Assembly (NCBI GenBank): GCA_003646045.1
Contig: QNDV01000099.1
Coordinates: 1-7,652, forward strand
Length of the DNA stretch: 7,652 nt
Source of the DNA: a bacterium
GTDB taxonomy: Bacteria; Krumholzibacteriota; Krumholzibacteria; LZORAL124-64-63
Direction: 5' to 3'
A program made the translations under genes and the position numbers. This document shows positions 1 through 5,263 of this stretch, piece by piece; the stretch's first letter is position 1, and each line of letters begins with the position of its first letter. The notes beneath the pieces were generated by a model. The model saw only the letters and a list, made by a program, of their open reading frames with translations. It was not told where the DNA came from and did not search any database.

Positions 1-2481
1 TCCATCGTGGCGACAGCCGCGGTGGCCGGCCTGGTCGCTGCCTGGTCGCCGCGCCTGGTGCGCAGGCTGCGCCGGCCTGCCGTAATGTCCCCGGACCTGG
101 TTCTCGAACGCATCCTGGACGAAACCACCCGTCTGGGCTCTATCCGGCGTCTACCCGAACTGCAGCAGCGCATTGCCGATGCCGCGGTCGAGATCCTGGG
201 TCTGCCCCGGGCTATGGTCTATATCTGGTCGGACGCCACGCGGACCTTCGAGCCACGGGCTTTCTCTGGCTACGACAAGGCCACCCAGGCCAGCCTGCGG
301 GAACAGCACCTCAAGCGTGAGGAAGTGATGGCCCTGCGTGCGGCATACCCGGCGGATGCCAACTGCCTGGTGGCTGGTGCCGAGGACGGGACTCCCGGAG
401 TGTCGGCGTTCGTATGTACTACCGGACGGCGGGTCATCGGCCTGCTGGAGTCGTCCGGGGGCGAGGCGCTGGCCTACTTGATGGCCGAGACCGAGGGCAT
501 CGCGCCGGCGGACCTGCCCCGCCTGACCCACCAGTTGCGCCTGCTGCTGCAACAGGCCGCCGCCGCCCTGGAATCGGTGGGGATCTGCGAACGCCTGGCC
601 TGCAACAACGCCGAACTGTCCCTGGCTTCGGAACGGCTGGCCAGCCTGGCCGACATGAAGGCGAACTTCGTGGCCAACGTTAGTCACGAGCTGCGCACTC
701 CCCTGACTTCCATCTCCGCTTATACGGAACTGCTGCAACAGAACCTGCGCACGTTGCCGCCGGAGTCGCTGGACGAGTTCCTCAAGATCATCCACGGCGA
801 AAGCGTGAAACTCACCGGTGTCATCAACGACATCCTGGACCTGAGCCAGATGGAGAACGGCCGCCCCGCCAGGCATCGGGCTGAAACCGACCTGGTGGCC
901 CTGGTGCGCCGACTGGAAGAGGGCTGGAAGAGCCGTGCCGCCGAGCGCCGCCTGACGCTGGAAGTCAACGCGCCCGACGCGCAGATCCGCATGCCCATCG
1001 ACCCGGTACTCATCCAGCAGCTGATCACCCACCTGCTGGCCAACGCCGTCAAGTTCACCGAACCGTCGGGCCGGATCATCGTGACCCTGGCCGAGATGGG
1101 CACCGCGGTGCGGCTGACGGTGCAGGATACCGGAGTCGGTATTCCGGAGGACAAACTCGGCGCGATCTTCGACAAGTTCTACCAGGTGGACGGCTCGGCC
1201 ACGCGGGAACACAACGGGCAGGGCGTGGGCCTGGCCATCTGCCACGACATCGTCACCCACCACGACGGACGCATCTGGGCCGAGAACGTCGAGCCGCGGG
1301 GCGCGCGATTCCACGTGCTGCTGCCGCGCCGGTCGGCGGTGATCCAGCCCAATCTGGATATGCCGGCGCCGGGTCTGCCCTTCGAGCCGGGCGAGTTCCT
1401 GCAACGTCTGCTGCACTGGGTCAGCGCCAGTCTCGGCGTCCAGACCGTGGCGCTGATGGAGCCCGACGCCGCCGGGGACAGTCTGCACATCAAGGCGGCC
1501 ATCGGTCTGCCGGACAGCGTGGTCCAGAGTGTGCGGATACGGCCGGGCCAGGGTTATGCCGGCCACGTGTGGGCACGGGGCGAGACCATGCTGATCGCCG
1601 ACGTGACCCGCGACAACCGCTTCGAGAGAGCAGTCAGTGAACCGCGTTATACCACGCCGTCGCTACTGTTGGTGCCGTTGATGGAGGACGGGACACCCCG
1701 GGGAGTCATCTCGGTGAACAACCGCGTGGACGGACGTCCCCTGGACGAGGATGATCGCCTGCTCCTGGAGAATCTGGCGCCGCGTATCCTGAACCTGCTG
1801 GACGGCCAGCGCAGATGGCAGTCGAGCACCCGTGCGCTCCACTCTTTACGGGATACCCTGCGCGCCACCACCACCGTGGGTCACCTGCGGCAGGAGAGCC
1901 TGTTCGAGGTCTGCCAGGAGATCTGCCTGGCCACCGCCAGGCAAGAGAATCTGGCCGACGACGAGCAGGGGGATCTGGCCTTTGCCCTGCGCTACTACGA
2001 CGTGGGTATGGGCTGCGTGCCACCGCAACTGCTGGACAAGCCCGAACCCCTCAGTCCGGAAGAACAGCAATTGATTCGCCAGCATGTCACCGCAAGTCTC
2101 GAAGTACTCGAACCGCTGAAGCCTTCGACCTCCGTGCGGCGCCTGATCATGCATCACCACGAAAACCACGACGGCAGCGGGTATCCCGCGGGCCTGGCCG
2201 GCGAGGCCATTCCCCGCGGCGCCCGTTTGCTGCGCCTGGCCGACAGTCTGGCAGCCCTGCTCAGCCCGCGTCCCTGGCGCAAGGCCTGGACCCTGGAGGC
2301 TGCCCTGGACGAATTGCGCTCCGGTGCCGGCAGCGGGTATTGTCCACGGTTGACCGAGGTGTTCGTGGCCGAGGCGACCCGTCGCGCCGATCGTATCGCG
2401 GTTTTGCAGGAACGGGGTGCCGAGGACCGGGCCCTGACCAGACCGGCCCTGGATCGCAAGGGCATGATCGTCACTGTTTGA
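1..2481 (+). CDS. Multidomain sensor histidine kinase, GAF-HisKA-HATPase-GAF-degenerate HD-GYP (5' partial)
   Basis: This is a signal-transducing histidine kinase that should autophosphorylate on histidine and pass phosphate to a receiver. Residues are numbered from the in-frame GTG at 7, but the frame is open to base 1 and begins with a hydrophobic run followed by arginines, like the end of a membrane helix. The true start is therefore probably upstream. Residues about 35-190 look like a divergent GAF domain. HisKA carries the H-box SHELRTP with phospho-acceptor His227. HATPase_c shows the N-box with Asn346 (LLANAVKFT), G1 DTGVGI (Asp374) and G2 GQGVGLA (404-410). Residues about 460-600 form a second GAF domain. 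Residues about 605-800 resemble HD-GYP: HHENHDGSGYP (717-727) and ADSLAALLSPRPWRKA are conserved, but the HD box reads RYYDVGMG (662-669), so its histidine and following lysine are missing. A receiver gene follows 82 bases downstream. The kinase call is firm; loss of HD-GYP phosphodiesterase activity is inferred. Confidence 0.93.
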   Translation, partial: SIVATAAVAGLVAAWSPRLVRRLRRPAVMSPDLVLERILDETTRLGSIRRLPELQQRIADAAVEILGLPRAMVYIWSDATRTFEPRAFSGYDKATQASLREQHLKREEVMALRAAYPADANCLVAGAEDGTPGVSAFVCTTGRRVIGLLESSGGEALAYLMAETEGIAPADLPRLTHQLRLLLQQAAAALESVGICERLACNNAELSLASERLASLADMKANFVANVSHELRTPLTSISAYTELLQQNLRTLPPESLDEFLKIIHGESVKLTGVINDILDLSQMENGRPARHRAETDLVALVRRLEEGWKSRAAERRLTLEVNAPDAQIRMPIDPVLIQQLITHLLANAVKFTEPSGRIIVTLAEMGTAVRLTVQDTGVGIPEDKLGAIFDKFYQVDGSATREHNGQGVGLAICHDIVTHHDGRIWAENVEPRGARFHVLLPRRSAVIQPNLDMPAPGLPFEPGEFLQRLLHWVSASLGVQTVALMEPDAAGDSLHIKAAIGLPDSVVQSVRIRPGQGYAGHVWARGETMLIADVTRDNRFERAVSEPRYTTPSLLLVPLMEDGTPRGVISVNNRVDGRPLDEDDRLLLENLAPRILNLLDGQRRWQSSTRALHSLRDTLRATTTVGHLRQESLFEVCQEICLATARQENLADDEQGDLAFALRYYDVGMGCVPPQLLDKPEPLSPEEQQLIRQHVTASLEVLEPLKPSTSVRRLIMHHHENHDGSGYPAGLAGEAIPRGARLLRLADSLAALLSPRPWRKAWTLEAALDELRSGAGSGYCPRLTEVFVAEATRRADRIAVLQERGAEDRALTRPALDRKGMIVTV

Positions 2482-2550
2482 CCGGCACCGGTTACCCGCT
2501 CAACCCGGGGCGCTGTCTGCCGATGAATCACAGGGGTCAACTACGCCGCC

Positions 2551-2556
2551 GGGAGG
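2551..2556 (+). promoter_or_regulatory. Ribosome binding site for the receiver gene
   Basis: GGGAGG lies 7 bases before the TTG at 2564. This decides the start, because the nearby ATG at 2559 is in a different frame and gives no receiver sequence. Confidence 0.7.
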
Positions 2557-2563
2557 CAATGTC

Positions 2564-2938
2564 TTGCGCAAAGTGCTCATCGCCGACGACGAAACCAACA
2601 TTCGCGGTATCCTGGACTTCAGCCTGCACGCCGAGGGCTTCGAGGCCATCGGTGCGCGTACCGGTGACGAGGCTTTCACTCTGGCGGTGAGCGAGCAGCC
2701 CGACCTGGTGATCCTGGACGTGATGATGCCGGGTACCAGTGGCATCGAGACCTGCCGCCAACTCAAGGGCGATCGTCGCACCAGTCATCTGCCGGTGATC
2801 CTGTTGACCGCCCGCAGCGGCAGCGACGACCGGGCCGAAGGCGAAGAGGCCGGCGCCGATGCCTATATCACCAAACCCTTCAGTCCCCACAAGGTCATCG
2901 AGACGGTGGAGCGTCTGCTGGGGGTGGGGCGGACCTGA
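2564..2938 (+). CDS. Single-domain response regulator (CheY-like receiver)
   Basis: A 124-residue stand-alone receiver domain, expected to accept phosphate from a histidine kinase and act by protein contact, since there is no DNA-binding or enzymatic output domain. All family landmarks are present: acidic pair Asp8-Asp9 after the first beta strand (VLIADDE), phospho-acceptor Asp52 in VILDVMMPG, switch Thr82 in ILLTA, aromatic Tyr101, and Lys104 in the TKPF motif. The length matches a lone receiver. The start is TTG at 2564: the next codons give RKVLIADDE directly, a strong Shine-Dalgarno sits 7 bases upstream, and no in-frame ATG fits. It follows the histidine kinase by 82 bases on the same strand, so co-transcription and a cognate pairing are likely but not proven. 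The C-terminal half, with MMPGTSGIE, is closer to PhoB/CheY-type receivers than to FixJ-type. Its target cannot be read from the sequence. Confidence 0.93.
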   Translation: MRKVLIADDETNIRGILDFSLHAEGFEAIGARTGDEAFTLAVSEQPDLVILDVMMPGTSGIETCRQLKGDRRTSHLPVILLTARSGSDDRAEGEEAGADAYITKPFSPHKVIETVERLLGVGRT

Positions 2939-2977
2939 GAGCGATAGTGGACGGCGTCCGTAAGCGGAGCTAACATG

Positions 2978-3005
2978 AACGCCCGCGGGAACAACCGCGG
3001 GCGTT
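2978..3005 (+). terminator. GC-rich hairpin, possible terminator after the kinase-receiver pair
   Basis: AACGCCCGCGG (2978-2988) and CCGCGGGCGTT (2995-3005) are perfect reverse complements around a 6-base loop, GAACAA. The hairpin lies 39 bases after the receiver stop codon and before priA. The 3' side ends in TT but then runs GTGCGTCAG, with no T-tract, so it is either a weak or factor-assisted terminator or a leader structure of priA. Confidence 0.6.
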
Positions 3006-3044
3006 GTGCGTCAGTCGTTGCTGCGTCACCGGTCCCTTTGCCCT

Positions 3045-3050
3045 GGGGAA
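3045..3050 (+). promoter_or_regulatory. Ribosome binding site deciding the priA start
   Basis: GGGGAA ends 6 bases before the TTG at 3057. It favours that start over the GTG at 3006, which would begin immediately after the hairpin and add residues with no PriA-like character. Confidence 0.55.
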
Positions 3051-3056
3051 TTCCCT

Positions 3057-5075
3057 TTGCCGACCCAGATCCTCGAAATCGCCCTGCCTGTGCCCCTGGC
3101 TCAGAATTTTTCCTACCGCCATCGCGTGCAGGACGATACCGATGCCGGACGCCTGGTCCTGCGGGGCGATCTGGTGGTGGTTCCCTTTGGCCGGCGCCGT
3201 GAGGTGACGGGGCTGGTCCTCACGGTGGGTCCCGAGGATGACGGCGTCGAACTGCCCGCCGGCGTGAAGATGCGGGATGTGGTGCGGGTGCTGCCGCCGG
3301 AGTACCGGGTTACGGGTGACCGTCTGCGCCTGGCGCATTGGCTGGCCGACTACTACATGCTGCCTCTGGGTGAGGTGGTGCCGTTGTTTCATCCGCCCGC
3401 GCCGGGTACCAAGGCCCGCAAGGTGACCGCCGCGGCTGACGACTGGCCCGAAGTAGATGCTGAGGCGCTGCAACTGACCGTCGCGCAGACGGCGGCCCTG
3501 GACGCGGCCCGCTCTCATTTGGACGAGGGGAAGTTCGGCGCCGTTCTGCTCCACGGTGTGACCGGCAGCGGCAAGACCGAAGTCTATCTGGCTCTGATTG
3601 CCGCGGCGCTGGCCCAGGATCGTGGCGCCATCTTCCTGCTCCCGGAGATCGCCCTGACGCCCCAGACTCTGGCCCGGATCCACGCCCGTTTTGGCGACCA
3701 GGTAGCCGCGGTGCACAGCGGATTGTCGGCGGGACAGCGCTGCCGGGTCCACGAGGGGGCGGCCCGCGGCGAAATCCGGGTGGTGGTGGGTCCGCGTTCG
3801 GCCCTCTTTGCACCGGTGTTGAACCTGGGCGTGATCGTGGTGGACGAGGAACACGAGACCTCCTACAAGCAGGACGAAAAACCCCGTTACCATGCCCGCC
3901 ACGCCGCACTGGTGCGGGGACGCGAAGCGGGCGCCGTGGTGATGCTGGGTTCGGCCACGCCGGATCTCGAGTCCTGGGCCAACGCAGTCGCGGGACGCTT
4001 CAAGCTGTGCTCGTTGCCCGAGCGCCTGGGTGGCGGTGCCCTGCCGCCGGTGGAAATCGTGGATATGCGCGGGGGTGATGGCGCCGATGGTTTGTCGCCG
4101 GTCCTGGACCAGGCCTTGGACGAGACCCTGGCCGCGGGACGGCAGACCATCCTCTTCTACAACCGCCGCGGGTTCGCGCGGGTGCTGCAGTGTCGTGACT
4201 GCGGCGAGATACGCACCTGCCCCCACTGCGACATCGCCCTGACCTACCACCTGCGACCGCGCCGTCTGTTGTGCCACTACTGTGGCTATACCCGCCCGGT
4301 GCCGGAAGTCTGTCCCGATTGCGGCACGGGGGAGTTCCTCACCGGTGGCGGTGGCACCGAGAAACTGGAACTGCTGCTGCAGACGCGCTGGCCCGAGGCA
4401 CGCATCCTGCGCCTGGACCAGGACACCACGCGGCGACGGGACAGCCATCGGCGCATCCTGTCGGCGTTCGCCCGGGGCGAGGCGGATATTCTGGTGGGGA
4501 CGCAGATGGTGGCCAAGGGTCACCACTTCCCCGGCGTCGACCTGGTGGGAGTGCTGGCGGCGGACGACGGCCTGGGCCTGCCGGACCACCGCAGTGCCGA
4601 GCGCAGTTTCCAGTTGCTGACCCAGGTGGCAGGAAGGGCGGGGCGTACCGGCGCCGGGCGCGTCGTGTTCCAGACCTGGCGCCCGGACGACCCGGTGATC
4701 GGCGCGGCGGCGGTCCACGACTACGGTGCCTTCGTCGCCGGGGAAATGCCAACGCGCCAGGCTTTGGGTTATCCACCGGCCCGCAGGTTGCTGCGGTTGG
4801 CGGTCACGTCCCGGCGCAAGGGCGACGCCGAGGCGGTGGCGTCGGAATTGGCGACCGCTCTGCGGGACGCCTTCACGCGACCCGGCCTGTCGGTACTGGG
4901 CCCGGCCCCGGCGGTATTTCCCCGCCTGCAGGATCGTCACCGGTTTCAACTGCTGGTCAAGGGTACGCTGCGGCGTGCCGAGCGGACCTGGCTTACCGAG
5001 TGTCTGCGCCGGCTCAAGGAGGCGCGGCGGGGTGTGGACCTGATACATGATGTGGATCCCGTGTCCATTTACTAG
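3057..5075 (+). CDS. priA: Replication restart helicase PriA (primosomal protein N')
   Basis: A superfamily 2 3'-to-5' DNA helicase that recognises stalled forks and D-loops and starts reloading of the replicative helicase. From the TTG at 3057 the protein is 672 residues. The N-terminus (LEIALPVPLAQNFSY, then VVVPFGRR) is the typical 3'-end-binding domain. Walker A is GVTGSGKT (167-174, Lys173) and Walker B is VVDEEH (Asp263-His266). Eight zinc-binding cysteines occur in four CxxC pairs: 379/382, 388/391, 406/409 and 419/422. Then come GTQMVAKGHHFP and QVAGRAGR (helicase motifs V and VI), and a C-terminal domain ending in the usual DVDP. Between LGEVVPLFHPP and the LTVAQTAALDAA segment only about 30 residues remain, where E. 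coli PriA has roughly 100 including a winged helix. The upstream in-frame GTG at 3006 would add 17 unconserved residues. The identification is firm; the winged-helix loss is inferred from spacing. Confidence 0.96.
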   Translation: MPTQILEIALPVPLAQNFSYRHRVQDDTDAGRLVLRGDLVVVPFGRRREVTGLVLTVGPEDDGVELPAGVKMRDVVRVLPPEYRVTGDRLRLAHWLADYYMLPLGEVVPLFHPPAPGTKARKVTAAADDWPEVDAEALQLTVAQTAALDAARSHLDEGKFGAVLLHGVTGSGKTEVYLALIAAALAQDRGAIFLLPEIALTPQTLARIHARFGDQVAAVHSGLSAGQRCRVHEGAARGEIRVVVGPRSALFAPVLNLGVIVVDEEHETSYKQDEKPRYHARHAALVRGREAGAVVMLGSATPDLESWANAVAGRFKLCSLPERLGGGALPPVEIVDMRGGDGADGLSPVLDQALDETLAAGRQTILFYNRRGFARVLQCRDCGEIRTCPHCDIALTYHLRPRRLLCHYCGYTRPVPEVCPDCGTGEFLTGGGGTEKLELLLQTRWPEARILRLDQDTTRRRDSHRRILSAFARGEADILVGTQMVAKGHHFPGVDLVGVLAADDGLGLPDHRSAERSFQLLTQVAGRAGRTGAGRVVFQTWRPDDPVIGAAAVHDYGAFVAGEMPTRQALGYPPARRLLRLAVTSRRKGDAEAVASELATALRDAFTRPGLSVLGPAPAVFPRLQDRHRFQLLVKGTLRRAERTWLTECLRRLKEARRGVDLIHDVDPVSIY

Positions 5076-5170
5076 GATGGCGATCTGCATGGTGGACAGC
5101 TGTTTATCCAGACAGTGGCAAGAAACCCCATTCCCCTTGAGAAGCCCCTGCTGATAAGTTTTTTGCAGAT

Positions 5171-5199
5171 TTGTTCTCAAGACCTCCAACTGGTATGAT
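5171..5199 (+). promoter_or_regulatory. Possible sigma70-type promoter for the secreted protease gene
   Basis: TATGAT (5194-5199) matches five of six bases of the -10 consensus. A poor -35, TTGTTC (5171-5176), stands 17 bases upstream. A T-run precedes it (5159-5164), in a stretch that is less G+C-rich than the flanking genes. This would give a leader of roughly 58 bases before the ATG at 5264. The assignment rests on pattern and position only. Confidence 0.4.
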
Positions 5200-5251
5200 T
5201 ATGGCCCTGATCCCGTGAAACAGTGTTTTGGCTCGCCCGGTCGTGCACACT

Positions 5252-5257
5252 GAAAGG
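5252..5257 (+). promoter_or_regulatory. Ribosome binding site for the secreted protease gene
   Basis: GAAAGG stands 6 bases before the ATG at 5264. It supports this start, which also gives a well-formed signal peptide. Confidence 0.5.
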
Positions 5258-5263
5258 TTTACG

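Noticed and set aside
151..1566. 471-codon open frame on the minus strand
   Set aside because: It is antisense to the histidine kinase, whose H, N, G1 and G2 boxes are all on the + strand.
2482..2500. ACCGG-CA-CCGGT inverted repeat after the kinase stop
   Set aside because: The arms are only 5 bp with a 2-base loop, too small to call a terminator or operator.
1815..2690. 291-codon + frame spanning the kinase end and the receiver start
   Set aside because: It overlaps two well-supported genes in another frame and gives an arginine/glycine/proline-rich product typical of an out-of-frame reading.
5100..5170. Terminator after priA
   Set aside because: A T-run occurs at 5159-5164, but no convincing GC-rich stem precedes it; only 3-4 bp inverted pairs such as CTGT/ACAG (about 5099-5116) were found.
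2970..5189. 739-codon open frame on the minus strand
   Set aside because: It mirrors priA almost end to end. The + frame has every PriA motif; the minus product is rich in His, Gln and Arg with no domain signature.
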